Positions 24,352 to 38,303 are shown, counted from the first letter of the stretch. The stretch: 64,000 bases of DNA from Allacma fusca (GCA_947179485.1 OX359249.1:51471402-51535401); one strand, 5' to 3'. Numbers and translations are program-made. Notes: generated by a model from the sequence alone, not told the origin.

Positions 24352-27300
24352 TCAAACAGTTTCGATAGCTCCTTTTTTCTTTCTTCCGCTGGAAGTTTCG
24401 GACACATATTGTGGAAAATGCGAAATGCCATCACTAGAATTATTTAAATGTTCATTGTTTACCACGTCTTCAGAAGTATTTTGGCCAGTTACTGGAACTT
24501 GAAGCGTCGTGGCTACAGTAGGATATAAATTAATAGCATGTGAATTTAATGGTTGTGATGCTATAGCAGTCATAAAGGAAGTTTCTGACTGCGGTGTCGT
24601 CACATTACTTTCAGTCTCCTCAAAATCAATCTCTTGATCTGGAGAATTAGGTACACATATAATACTTGAGTTGGAACTACTGGAATATCTAGCATTGCTA
24701 GCTCCACCACTTGATCTCGTATTTTTGCTTACATTAATTTTATTAGCACTCAAATTAGACGAATTCCCACTGGGGAACTTTAAATGTAGGCCAGAAGGGT
24801 TTTGGGCAGCAGAATTACTGCTTTGGTGGGGGTTACTTATGGCAGATGATGAACTAGTAGATGAGTTACAGCTGTTACGACGACTGGATGACGATGAAGC
24901 AGGTTGCGGTCCATTATGCGAAGTCCCACCTGGGTTTGTACTCTTCGAATGAATGGTACCTAATGGTATTTCTTCATCTTGATGAGTTGTGTTCTTGGAG
25001 ACGCTCGCCACAGCAGGGGATTGATCTCGAGAATTTTTACGATTGCCTGATATTCAAAGTAGTTACTTTTATTTTAGATTTTGCTGCATAAAGTTCTTAG
25101 AAGGAAACCGTTCATGATGTCCCTCAAGTATTTTCAAAGTTTCATCAAAATAAGTTTGCTTCGCTGCTCTTGACCTGCTTAAGTTATGTCATTCATCTTC
25201 AAGCTTAAGTTTGTCTCTACAAACAAATTTTGCAAAATTGAAAATTTAATTAAAACCCAAAAATCAAAATATTAAACGGGATTTAACATGTTTATATTTC
25301 AATTTTTCATTAAAGTGCGTAGTGGGTAATTATATATTGCATTTGAAATAAAAACTCGAAATCACATCCGAACAACTTATCACAACATTAATGTAAATAG
25401 CTTGCATTATTTTAAATGAAATGATCAAATCGATAATAAGGCAGCACTAGTTCATGTACCTGGGTCCGTACAAATACAAGCGACTACGACTTTGCACCAT
25501 GTTGGAATTATACCAAAATTAATAATTATTCTTGAAGGGGTCACTTAAGGGGTCTTTGGAAAAATATTAAATTAATTCCGTAAATAAATATGGATACCCC
25601 TATGGAAGAACAAAAGATATGCGGGATCACCCCTTTAGTTGATGTAAACACTCATAACTTTGCTTACATCTTCAAATTCAATAGGACTTGGCTCATACTT
25701 GCTTAAGGTTGTTTTTAAAAGGTCCATTGCCGCGAAATGTCAAAAATCCGAAAACCCCGATTTTTCGGATTATCGAAATTCGGCGGGACCGGACCTTAAT
25801 GAAATCCTGTTAGGACTCTACATACAAGACATTCAAACAGACACCAAGACATCCACAAAGGTACTTTCCGATTCGCTTCGGCCCTAAAAATCATCAGTAG
25901 CTAGCACTAAAGTGCAAAGACACCATTTATTTATTTGAGTGATATTAGTGCAACACCTACCAGTCAATATTGTATATAAAACTTTTGTGAGGGGACCTTT
26001 GCCCTGGGACAGCGCCTCTGTCGGAGACGTATGTTTTAGCACTTATTTAAAAGTAACTTATTTTAATTTCCTGAGGTCAAATGCATGACCCGATCTTCTC
26101 CAAAATCAAAAGGGATCTGACTAATTAGAATAGAATGTGTCACTATTAAAGTTAGAATGGCAGGTGACGTAGTTATCGGTAGTTATCGTAACGTCACTAG
26201 CAGACATCAAGACGATCACAATAGGAAACTTTGTTTCACTTCGCCCATAAAAATTCCTTTTTATGTTTTTATTTATTATACAATTTTTATATGACGTTTA
26301 TTTGAAGCATACATATTTGAATGTTTTCCAGGAAGAAGTCCTTTGAAGCAACTTTAGACACAAAACCACAAGTGTGAAGCACGTTTATGGAAGGTGCCAG
26401 TTGTTTAAATTTTGATCTATTTGTAATCACGACCTTAAAACGTCAAGGAAATGACGTCACCGACAAACTGGCCCAAAAAATAATTGAATGTATTAATTAA
26501 TTTTTAAATGATATGATAATTTTAATAATACTGTAGTCAAAGCTAACATTCATCACAAAATGACCACTTTGTGGAGTACGACACACAAGGTTCAAAAATA
26601 AAAGTTGTGCAAAATACTTTATTTGAATTGTTTTTTTTCTTGGCGTAAAAGCAAAATAAATAATTTTAAGGAAACCACGTTCCACACAAAGTTAGCTTTT
26701 CGATGATTTCCTATCGAACACAAGAGAGTGTGACGTGATACTTGACTTTGAACTGACTCATGAATTTCAAACTAGCATTTGACCAGAAATTATTTGACAT
26801 CGAAATTTTTTCTTTCAACTTGATACTTGAATGACCGAATGACGAAGTTTCGGCAACTCTCAGGCTTTCAAAAATCTTGGGGGATTTAAAATTGGAATGT
26901 TGAGTCAGGTTGGTTAAGCTCCAAAACGTTTATATTAAATTAATATTTGTATGTACCGCCGGCTTTTGAAAATGTAAGTTTCTTATTGGATTCAACATGA
27001 GACATTTACACAGGGAGACAGGGAGAGGGTGAAAGAGAGAGGCCCTGCGATTAAGTTTTAAATTTTGGCGCGAATTCCCACGCAAACCAGCGCGACTTGG
27101 GACGAACTATTGCACACGTACGAACATGGGCCAGATATCTGCACTGCACTCATTTTTGCGCTATTGTTTGTAAGTCTGATAATTTAATGAAAATTCTTCT
27201 AAACTAGTTAAAATTATCTAATTTTATCTCTGAGGTAGATACTTAAAATTGTATTCAGATTTATAAACTCAATTTATACCAACAAAATTATTGCCCCATC

Positions 27301-30300
27301 GAACATTTTAAAACTTGTAAACAGTAATAATGTTTAAACCCTACAAAATTAGGTATGTTACTTGAACTTAAATAATGTTCAAAGCATGCTCATGATGTGC
27401 ACTCATGGAAGTCGTTGTCATCAGGGGTGGGTTAATAAAATATTTTTTGCCCTGCCCCTAAGGCTTAAAACAGATTTGTTGGCCTTTCTGCACGCAATTT
27501 AATGGTCGCCGTGAATGTTTTTACCCTGGCCGGGCCAGGGTGAACCTGTAAATCCGATCCTAATTGCCATAAATGTGTGTAAAAGTCTTAGTGTTAATTA
27601 AGCCGAAGTACTGATATGATTCATTGATAGGACTTGAATGTTCATAATTGGTCAGGGACTTAATTTGACTTAACAAAATTACAACGGTCGGAAATCGAAC
27701 TTTCAACGCTGGGTTGAAAAAATGGGATTCCTACGTAAAAAGTTGAGTAAATTAAATAACAAATGCTGGTGTTTAATATACATTTTCTACCCCCCCCCCC
27801 CCATAACCCTTACAAGGAATTCTGACGCATAATACACTATACTGTTATTGTATACAGTAAGTAAGTGTACTCTGTATACTCCCATTTTCAGCGAATTCTT
27901 TTCCAGATTTTTTTTTTTTTTAATTCATTCATCTCGGTCAATTTTTATGGCCACGGCGGTAACGAACATAACCACAATTTTGTCAACAAATTATTTTGAC
28001 AGTCGTTGTCGTTTTGAGTTTGTTGTTAGGAATTTTAGGGGCTTTCGGGAGACGAACTATCGATGTTTCTCTTTACCTGGGGAATTGCAGGCATAAGCAT
28101 TAAACATAAGGATTAAGTAAATATAAAACAAGGCTGGAAGAAATTCAGTCTCAAGAGCAAAACTGAGAAATTATAGTAGAGGAACAATTTCCGCTTGCAC
28201 ACAAAAGTTTTCATGACGTATCTGACCGCCGTAAAAACATTTCAAAATGATGATCTCGTGGTAAAATAAATAATTTATTTGATTCTGATAAGATCTTTCA
28301 AAGCCAAAAATGGTCACAAATTGGACTCAAAAATGTGACGCGAGGATTAAATAGAGAAAATGATTGTTTCTGATAAATTTGCTTGTAATAATAAATAACA
28401 CTGCGTCACATTTTTGTGTTGCCGGTATGGTATAATTCTACGCTGGTGGGTAATGCTATGCGTACATTTACAAAATTTCAAACAAGAAAAACGTAAAACG
28501 TTTTTGCATACTTTTCAAATATATATACTTCGAGTTTTTGCTTAAAATGCGATATCTAGCTGTGCAAAATTACGTTGTACACACTTTAGTGAAAACTTGA
28601 AATTATAGAAACTCCACGTCAAATCCTGTTTTGATTTTTGGGTGCTAATTAAAACTTTAATTTTGCAGAAATTTGGTGTGGAGACTAACTTGAGTTTGCA
28701 GATGAATGATATGGCTTAAGCAAATCAAGAGCAACTATACGCCAATCTGTTTAAAGATAATAGAAATAATATAATACAAATTTGAAAATCCATGGGGAAC
28801 ACCATGAACACTTCATTGAACAGTTTCTATATAGTGTTCGTATATACAGACACCATTCACTATGTTCGAGTAAGAGAACTTACCTGGCTGAGTTTCACTT
28901 ACTACGGCCATAGCAAGTCCTGGCAGCGCCTTTCCAATTGGATTGTATAGGGGGCGATCAGATCTAACCAAGGGCCGCCCTACGAAACAACGGGCCGACA
29001 AACAACTAATTAAAACCCCCCGCAAATAATGGAATACCGGCCCATTAGCAGATCAAATAAAACCAACCTCAACATCAGGGTTGCACAATTGAAAATGGCC
29101 ATCATGGTCGGTCAAATGCCAGCCGTACATCTGGCAAAGCACAGTGTGATTTCCTTGTGCCTATGCACAGATACCAATACAGAATTTTTTTGGGGAAATG
29201 TAAGGTAATATTTACAATTTAAACAAGGAGCTGCATGCTGGAAACCTAGGCCATGTTCAGGTGAGTGAGGCCACGCTGGTTATATAAGGTTAGGAGACTG
29301 CGGCCCTCCACTCTTGGGAGGTGTAGGGTTTCTAAAATATGTACATGCAAAATCGCATACTTTTATGTATTATGGGCGGGGGGCCAGTTAGCCTATTTTT
29401 CTGGTTATCGAGACCGGGACAAACGGCCTCATGGGAGTCTGTCTAATGGCAGCTCTACGGGTGGCAGTTTGCCGTACACGAATTAAAATAATGAGTTGTG
29501 CAAGCTTTAGCGAAGGGAAACTTACTTACAGAACGAAAGTATGACGTCAATACTTAATTCGCAGTCACATCTTCTATAGCGTCAGTTGCCATACGTTGTG
29601 CACAATTTTTGAACCACACAGTTTGTAAATAATATCAATTTAAGTACAAGTAATTAAAATTAAATCAATATGCACTCTCCAACCCCGAGTGTTTTCAAAA
29701 GATTTGAGCCTGCGATTGCGGGTTAATTAAAATACACTAGCAAACCATCGCGGTTGTAACAAAAGTTACACAAAACTGATTATAGATTCAGTTAGACTAC
29801 CCAATGTAAAATTAACAAAACCCAGTGCAATTTTGACTTATATTGGAACGGTCGAATTGTCATCAAATCTAGCGATGATACTGCAGACAGAAGATTGTAA
29901 AATTAACAGCAACCGGACAGCTGCTGTTAAGCGTATTTTATACTAAATCAATCCATGATCTGGCAGCACGCGACAGTGGATGGTCAAGATATTAAACCTT
30001 ACTAAGCTGACTAAGCCAAAGCGCTGCTTTGTAATCATAAAGCCATTAAAACTCCCAACAGTGAATGCTAACTGTTCCAGTTAACTAGTAATTACAACTA
30101 GTGCTGGGAATGGTCTTGTCTCTCCAAAGCTTTCTGGTCTTGGCCAAGCGTAGTATCATTCCATATGGTCTGTTCTACACTCTTGGAAAAAGCACCATGG
30201 TAAAATTGCGACATCCGAAATTCCTTCATAGAATCTTCCTCCCTTTCTACTCGAGAGATCAAATCTTTTCAAACTTGTTATTTTTTTACCTGCCAGGTTC

Positions 30301-33300
30301 AAAATTCGGAAATTATATAGCACCTATCAGACAACTCATAATAAAACGCACTAAACATTCTACAAACGTAGAATGCGTTAAATAATTTTTCAAAGAAAGG
30401 TGCTGTAATAAAAAAAAGTAAACTTTTAAATCCTTAAAAAAATTCAACGTTTATTACTTACGTTCAATAGTCAGAGACATTTATGTTTCTGAATATTGTA
30501 CTAAATACTGACTTACACCAACCTATTTTAGAAAATATAATTACTTCTGCTTGCTGGGCGAGGATCAATATGTTATAGGTCAACATTGTACATATTGACT
30601 CAAAATTCCTAATATGCCTATTAGTTAAATGCCTGGCCAAAATGCCAGGCCTTTTTGAGAGTAAGGCATTTTGGGCATTTTCAATTGTGCAACCCTGCCC
30701 AATATAAGATTATGTGTATGATATACTCAAACTAAAATATTTCTAACATCTCATTAGATTAACTCATAAATGAGCTAGTTAACAACAACATGCAATTACA
30801 ATTTAACACATAAAGCTTCATTCTTTTAATACCCTCAAAAAGGGGAGAAGGGGGTTCGACCAGAAATGATGATGGTGACAGGTAGGAGTACTTTGGCAAC
30901 ATGACGAATTTAAATCATAAATAGTATGAATAAAGTCTAAATTCAAAGTTTCAAGATGACGTCATTAGTACGGAGGGATTGTGTGGAAAGGCTGTATGAT
31001 TATCAATGATGATATTCTGGACCAGAGGAAGGGGGAAGCGCTGACAATTTAATGACGGAATAAAAGAATGAAGCCCAAGTGATTTTTACTCACGGCTGTG
31101 GTGTCTTAATTTCTGGGGAGGTGACGGTGATGAGCCCGTTAAATCTAATAGCCGCGCTATCATATGTAATTTACGCTGACGAGATTTCAACTTCCCTTTA
31201 ATAAGTCGCTGCTTAGCCGCCATGCAACGTATATGGTCATCAAACATAAATTTTGCAGACAACAATGGCGTTTTTGTTTTTGATCCACGCAGATTAGTTG
31301 GTGAACTTTTTACGGTAATGTGTAGACAACGCGAGTCGTCTTTATCGCCCATGACTTCTATGTCTTGTAAAAATCCTACAAATTTCACTACTCCCCAGCC
31401 CATTCGCTTAGGGCTAGGCTCAACTAAAATTAACTGGACAATATCGATGACAAGAAACCGGCGCAGTTTAGTATCACGAGTAATTACAATGCAGGATTGA
31501 ATATCACTATTCGCTGAAAAAAAAATACAGTTGCTGTAGAATCAGCCACATCAATAAAATTCACAACAAGAATAGTACACTACTGCAAGGACAACGGGGT
31601 AGGAATTACTTTGACATATTTTGTAATAACGGCTGTAATGGCCCATCAATTAATTTCAAGGTAAAGGTTTAGAGGGTAAGTGCATGTGGTATGCGTGTAC
31701 TGTAATTGCATAATAAAACAATGGTTCAACTCAAACATTGTAAGCTACTTACTTAAATCCAGATTATCATCTATATTCACACAAGTTTGTGTGTTTGTTA
31801 GCGGTAAATATTTCTCTTTCTCGTTTCGAAGTGTCAACGACAGTTTTCTTAGGATGAAATAAACCCTCATAGCACGACGACTCCGCTCAACCTTTTACCA
31901 ACCAAAAAATCAATGATTACACAACACATGTCATAAAAAATCTTACAAAATTGAACTTTGAATATCAGTCTCTACAATAAGTTAACAGTGTTGGGGAACA
32001 AAAATTCAACATAATTGAGAATCTGACTAACCTCGCCACATGGAAGACGCTTGTCGAATGCTATACCAGTAAGTGGCGAACCAGCCGGTGGAAGAAGTAA
32101 GTGAGAATCCATTAGTAGCTGTTCTACGTTCTGAACTTTACCCGTCGACATTTCTAAGTATTCGTCTTCAAATATTTCCAGGAACATTTCGTCACTTTTG
32201 TAATAATTTTGAAGCAAAAGTATATTCTCCTCTCTTGCCCCCTCAATTGCAGCTAAATGATGGTCTCCCATACAGCTTTTATCCCCTTCCTTCATCACAG
32301 TTTTCAAAAGTAGAGTATACGCTAACTGCAAAGTTACCACTCGAACTTTGCTCTCTATCAAACAAAAGTTAATTAATAACTTAAAATCACTGAGCTACTC
32401 ATTCTTTATTTTTATGCCGATTATCTAATGATTAATTCCATAACATACTAACCATATTTAACCGTATGCGCAATAATTGAAATGAGCCTATCAACAAGCT
32501 GTCCATTGTAACGACTTTTTGTGTGGGTTATACATTCTTCCGCCAGGTCTTCTTCCTTTCCCGTCCCTCGTTCTTTCTCAGCTCCACCATGAAAAAGGCG
32601 ATCTAACAAATCCGCATGAATACCTGATGGTTGAAAAATAGTAGTTTATATTTCTAAATAAAAGGTAAGTCCAATCGAAGACCAAAATTCAAATGTAATA
32701 CAAAAAATGTCACATGCAGCAGCAATCATGCAAACATCTACGCTTCATAACTCCATTTTCACAAGCTAGTATTCGTGCTTGCTTGCAAGCAAATGCATTT
32801 TCTATATTGCAGTTTTCATTTGACAATTACGGGACAATTTAAACAATGTATCTGACACAGAATTTAAAAGGCAGAATAAAGAAATAAACAACAAATCGGA
32901 AATTAAATTATAATAGTTTTAATGTTAACACAATGCCGATTTAATGTAAGAGAGTTAAGGTATTAACTTCAAACTAATAATTAATAAAGGTGGCTGGAAT
33001 GAGTTCTGAAAGGATATAAGGATGAAATATAAATAAAAAATAATCCTAGTCCAACATGCAAATACTTTGGTTGGATGTAGCACGAACAGCTTAATACAAG
33101 AGTGCAGTTTGAAATCAGACAAAGTCAAAAACATTAAAATGTTGGTGCCTACCGTCTACTTATTTGGCCCCAACCGGAATCGAAGGATTTGTGTGTACGA
33201 CATTGTTATATGTCAGTCAAAACCAAACACAAACAAACAAAGCATGAGTTCAAATTCATAAATGTGGCCGGTAATTTCAATATTTTTTTACAACTTGTGA

Positions 33301-35917
33301 ACAACATCTCAAACATTCTTAATTCGAATAATCTTGTAATAGCAATTATTTTCCGCTCTGTTAAAAAAAATTAAATCTTTATCCACTACATAAACGCATA
33401 GATACCTACAGCACTTACACTACAGCAACCGCAAACTGAACTGAACAGATTTATCTTAATGAAAACAAAGTCTGGTTCCCAGGTAAGGTTTGATTTAAAA
33501 ATATACGAAAGACAACAAGAACGTCTTTCACCTATTCCATAATAACACTTCTAACAACATTGAAATAGAAAACACATTTGTCTGCGAAATATTACTTGAC
33601 AAAAACTAAACTAATAAATAGTTGACATAATCTATGGTGTCGAAGTATTACGACACAACGCTATCCAATGATATTCAAATTCAAGCAGAAAGAATTACAA
33701 TACAAGACACGAATTAACGGATGACTTACCTTTGTTTTTAACGAGAGCTTGAAGCAGACACAGTGAGAACAAAGCAGAATAGTCATTTTCAGAAGTTTCC
33801 AGGGAATCGAAGATTGATGACAGAAACGGTCGTCTGCTAAGATCCGTCAAGTTACCCTCATCCTTTATAAGTAGCCTTAGCGAGTCTGCTTTTCTTGCTA
33901 ACATATCAGGAGATGAGCAATCTTCATGCGAGGATGATTTTGAATTTCGATCCGGTGTTTGTAAAAAATTATGTGCAGTGGGATTTTCTTCGGTACTGGC
34001 AGATGGGATTTCTTCGTTTGCACGATCTTCATCAGTTGAAGTAGGAGTTGATGTCGAATTTATTATGGGGTTACTAACTATATCATCTTTAAGTTCAAAC
34101 ACAGCTTCGTTTCCATTAAGTATTATATTGGCTAGGACTCTGACTAGTGGCGGGTGTGTCATTATTAAAAATACTTGCGATAAAAGAAACAGGGCTAGAA
34201 TACTACTTACTTTTGGACTTGATTTACCCTGTAATCCAAACACATTAATCATCTGCCAATTAGTGATGAGGGATACGAACAATAATGAACTGAAACGACA
34301 ATTACCCTATTGGTGCAGTATGTAGCATTTAGAAGTGTGGAAAGGCAAATACCTGAATTGCTGAAGCTTTATCTAATGATGTCACATAGAGTGGAATTAA
34401 CAATCGATGCAAAAGGTGATCTGTCAAGACTTTGTTCAGATCATCGATTTCAAGAAGTAAGATATCATTGAGGTAATGCAAATGATCCAAATGTTCGGCA
34501 ACAAGATCAGCTAACCTTGGCAGCGCTTCATACCTAAAAAATAATAAACAGGTAAGTTGGCCGTATTTGACAAAGACCTTAACCTCAAAATAAAAATCCG
34601 TCTAAATGTTAATCACAATGTTGGTTACTATAAATAGCTTACTGTGAATTTCCTCGAATGCATACATCTAGTTCCAGGACGTGGTTGCCAATAAACCATA
34701 CTAAATTAGTAAAATACGGAGCTGCTGTTTTATCTCGGATGAATTTTAACATCGATTTGTCATCCACTTTGTACACATTCAGTGTCAGAGTTCTGACTGC
34801 TATGCGCACCATTGACTCGCTATTATTGAAAAATTTTATTGCTTCTGTATAGAGTGGAAAATCGTTCGTGTGCTGAAACAAAATTTTGTACACAAAATAC
34901 AGTAAGTTAGTTAGTAATGCATCTTTAACTATTATCATCTATAAAAATTAATACTTCGGAAACTTCCGATCAAAATGCAATATTACCTCATTATAAAAAA
35001 AATGAATTGTGTGAGAATTCAATTTTAAAGACAGAGTTTTCAAGAAGGAAATGTAGTAAGCCATTACTTCTTCATCCGAAAAGTCAAATTTATGCACTAT
35101 TATCGAGTTGACATGATTATTAGATAATAAGTAATCTGCAAAACAATTAAGATCACTGTTACCCTCTGAATGGTCGAATCTCAGATATAAATGCGCTGGT
35201 TAAACACTTACAGAGAGATGTTTCATTACGAATGTTTTCGAACAGGATGTTTAAGGTTTGCAAAAGTTGCACACACACATAGCTCCCACATTTTTGTTTC
35301 ATGATTTTCAAGAAGAAAGACAGCATATTCTTCTCGAGAAAAAAACTGTAATGAATAAAGCAAAGCATCAATCACAATGACACATTCACAAAAATCGAAT
35401 CAGTAAAAATCGAAAAGTCAGTAAAGTCTAACACATACGGTAATGAACGGAAACTAAGGTATAACGAAAGACAAGCATAGTGACGAGTGTCAATGAATCA
35501 ATTTGAGTTGGAGAAATAAAAGCACATCTCTTACTCGAAAACCGTTGAATCATTTTGATCCCCCCAGATTAAAATCTCCGCAATAGATCTTAAAGTTTCG
35601 ACTAACAATCCTCGATTATGTTCGTTCACAGTTTGATTTTTGGATAAAACATTGTACAAATACCTAAAATATACACCATACAAATAAATGTTACCCCATC
35701 GAATAGCAAAAATAATAGCAACACTGTATATAACACTGAAAAATGATTGATAAAAAAAATATGCACTTTTGAGGAAAAAACTCACAGCTTTTCCCCACTT
35801 CGGACAAGTTGTAAAATAAGATATGAAAAAAAGAAGCACTTACTTCAGATGATCCAAGGAATGTGGATTTTTTGGTTTCCAAAGCCCCCCTCCGAACCAA
35901 CTTTTACTTCTGAACAT
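24352..35917 (-). CDS. CLEC16A: CLEC16A / ema / gop-1 endosomal-mitophagy protein, 13 coding exons
   Basis: Exons (minus strand): 35844-35917, 35535-35663, 35212-35345, 34987-35135, 34643-34872, 34353-34533, 33730-34228, 32453-32623, 32032-32354, 31753-31891, 31094-31513, 28884-28979 and 24352-25046. All phases join to 3240 nt, or 1079 aa, near the human ~1053. CLEC16A (Drosophila ema, worm gop-1) acts on endosomes/Golgi in endosome maturation, autophagy and mitophagy. Landmarks: MFRSKSWFGGG at the start, then the FPL region with ILIWGDQNDSTVFDFFLEKN; YVCVQLLQTLNILFEN; HKFDFSDEEVMAYYISFLKT; PYFTNLVWFIGNHVLELD; FLLSQVFLIMTHPPLV; LLPPAGSPLTGIAFDKRLPC; GWGVVKFVGFLQD; and FMFDDHIRCMAAKQRLIKGK. 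The last exon is a Ser/Asn-rich disordered tail, as in the family. The large introns 11 and 12 hold repeats. The minor exon 12 was placed by phase and the PGLAMAV motif. Confidence 0.94.
25465..26255. repeat. dispersed repeat family X, copy 3, in CLEC16A intron 12
   Basis: The left part (attataccaaaattaataat ... cttaaggggtctttggaaaa) matches copy 1 in the same direction. The segment about 25600-25825 is the reverse complement of 12615-12845. The right part, about 26060-26255, matches 20145-20340 (aatttcctgaggtcaaatg ... ttcacttcgcccataaaaa). This is the most complete copy in the window. It is non-coding. Confidence 0.7.
27523..27541. repeat. 19-bp near-perfect palindrome ACCCTGGCC-G-GGCCAGGGT
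   Basis: Two 9-nt arms, ACCCTGGCC and GGCCAGGGT, around one G, GC-rich in an AT-rich intron of CLEC16A. It could be two abutting CAGGG-type transposon ends or a small hairpin. A C homopolymer lies nearby at about 27790-27803. Confidence 0.6.
29076..30697. mobile_element. hAT-like non-autonomous element with AATGCC motifs, in CLEC16A intron 11
   Basis: The left terminus CAGGGTTGCACAATTGAAAA at 29076 is matched by its complement ending in CAACCCTG at 30697. The flanking octamers CTCAACAT (29068-29075) and CCCAATAT (30698-30705) agree at 6 of 8 positions, fitting an old hAT 8-bp duplication. Near both ends the motif aaatgcc(a/t)gg recurs (aaatgccagccg; aatgcctggccaaaatgcc). The 1.6-kb interior has no recognisable transposase. 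It lies between exons 28884-28979 and 31094-31513 of CLEC16A, probably as a neutral insertion. Confidence 0.75.
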
Positions 35918-37080
35918 GCTTGCTATAAGCCTTGTTTTTATTACGTCTATTTGTCTCAGCAACGATGATCATTTGATCAAACTATCCCTTACGAGGAAAG
36001 TTTACTTTCATCGTAGGTCGGACTTGCTTGAGTGTTAAATGGAAGGAAGTTCTGAAAGGATAATTTCATACTATCAGTATTTGAATAATTCTAATAGCAA
36101 AGTGACCAAATAAACTATGTTTAGAGAAGAAAGAATGAACAAGAGCCAAAAGATAATCTTACACGGAACAAATTCTAAGTTGAAATAATTATTTAACAAT
36201 CGCTATAAGAATTTCCTTCAGGCCGAGGTCATCAATGCAATGTTGTCATCCAGCAATTAGGCAGTACGTTCACAAATATAATTATTAACTGTTGAAGTGG
36301 AAACTGCGTGAGGAATTTGAGTTATTGCTACTGATTCTGAGGATTCCCACTAATTGTATTGTAAGTCTACATTTACGTTTTGCGTATGTCCATAATCACG
36401 CAGACAGAATTCTTAGTGCCGAAAATATATTGTGCTACGATTGAACTAAATATAAGGTCTTAGATCTAAAACAGTGTACAATTTACTCATTTATTCTGTT
36501 ATCGTGGTATTTCTGTTGTTTGATATAGTTACTTATGTACACTTGCATGCAACGTTAAACAACCATTTTGTACAATCTAAGAGCTTCTTGCTGTACAGTC
36601 TTTCACTTACTTACGAGTTTGGAATTCTTAAAGCAAATATTTCAGAGCTGAGCCGCGAAGGAGTGAACCCGAATGTCACATGGACACTAGTACACAGTGT
36701 ACACACTACTTTTCATGTTACGTCAAAATATCACCGACGCATTAAACTCAGCTCTCACTAAAAAACGCTTGTCACACACTCACCCCAGCATGTGGATGTT
36801 CACAACGTCAAATCTCAAACTACCGACGATGAATCGATAGCGCAGAGTGAAGGAGCTTTGAATGTCTTTCAATTTCAGGGATGGGAATGCATTACTATTC
36901 GAGGATTAAACTAATCCCCTGTATGCTTTTTTAATAATAAATAATCAATCCAAATCATTGTACACGTTTTGAGTAAACTATAAAATCCATACTCCTCAGT
37001 CCCGGTTTAATGAATTCATTTTAATCTATGATCGTATTCCAATTTAATCTCATTCCATGTAACGGTCTCAATATTGTTTA
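35918..37080. other. upstream region of CLEC16A, no gene recognised
   Basis: This should contain the CLEC16A promoter and any 5' UTR exon (minus strand). No TATA box or initiator was assigned. The open frame at 36474-36761 (+) has no family features. Confidence 0.45.
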
Positions 37081-37527
37081 CTAGTAAAAGCCCTGTGCTT
37101 CACAGGGGCAAGTACTTGAGAATTGTGTTAGTATACACAAACTTAAGACCTACCGTAAATGGCTATGGATCACGTATCAAGGTCTGTCGAGATGGCTTAA
37201 TGTTAATAGACCGCTTCACCGGGAAAAGTAATCTCATAGAAGACATGTGAACTATTAATTGTAAGAAGAATAACAATTCGTTTCATATAGCTAGTTGACA
37301 TTATATTATCAAAAAATGATGGTACAACGCTCCGACCCACCAAGGTTCTCTCCCAAATTCAATATTTGGCTATACACGTGGATTTTTACTAATCGTTTGA
37401 TCAATTTAATACCAACATTGCATTGCTATTAAATCCTGCTGTTGCATCACTGTATGGTGCTTCGCCCATGAGTTTTTATAATTTGATTATAATTTATATG
37501 TAGCTCAGTTGTTCCGTAATAATGTAA

Positions 37528-38303
37528 GGGGGAGGTCACTAATGACGTCATATTTTGAGTGGGTGGGTGGTAACACTTAAAAGTGACGAGACATGACGTA
37601 GTAGTAGGGTGGTTTGTTGGGAAAGTGACGTCACCGACTCTATCTGTGTTAAGGTAGCCAGAACGACAAATGCTAGTATTATTGCGGGTAACATTGTCAC
37701 ATTATTGCTGCGTATTGCAGTTTGATTAGTAAATACACACTATATTCGGGTTAAAACTGACTAACAATAAGCATCCTTTTACCTACAACAGTTACCTGAT
37801 AACATTAAAACCTTAAAAGTGGGCAAATTAATTGCTACAGCAAATTATTTGGTTGGAATTATTAAGCATCGGGCGTTGTTTAATTGATCATGAGCAGTAT
37901 TTTCATTCAATTATGGATTTTTATAAAGCGTATCCAAAATTTACATTTTGATCAATAAGATGTAATTGAGAGCAAAAAAACAGTATTATTTGCTGAAACA
38001 ATGTTAATGTGGACCAAAATATTTTATGAATTATTATTAAGTAATCAAAGTCCTACAATGTTTTCTGCTCCAATTTAAGAGTTTAAATTTGACAATATAT
38101 CAGGTATCGTAAATAATCACCAGTATTTATTAGGGCCATCAACGTAAAACTTAGTTGAGCAAAAGACGATATTTTGCGATCCTTTGTGACATCACTTTCT
38201 AGGGTGGGTAGGTGCCTCAAGCAGAAAGTGACGGCAAGTGACGATAGGGTGGGTGGGTGAAATATTTACGTTTTTGAAAGTGATGTCATTAGTGACCTCT
38301 CCC
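37528..38303. mobile_element. Tourist-like MITE (PIF/Harbinger type) in H1
   Basis: Termini GGGGGAGGTCACTAATGACG (37528) and the complementary TAGTGACCTCTCCC (ends 38303) are flanked by TAA on both sides (37525-37527 and 38304-38306). H2 has the empty site, aatgtaactgaagcc at about 41437. The 3-bp TWA duplication and GG-rich terminus fit PIF/Harbinger MITEs. The interior has repeated GGGTGGGTGG and AAGTGACG motifs and is non-coding. Confidence 0.85.

Noticed and set aside
24671-24952. Open frame antisense to the CLEC16A last exon
   Set aside because: It is the shadow of the Ser-rich coding exon, translated as Leu-rich from the opposite strand.
36474-36761. Possible short membrane protein upstream of CLEC16A
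   Set aside because: Hydrophobic start only, AT-driven composition, no family resemblance or splice support.
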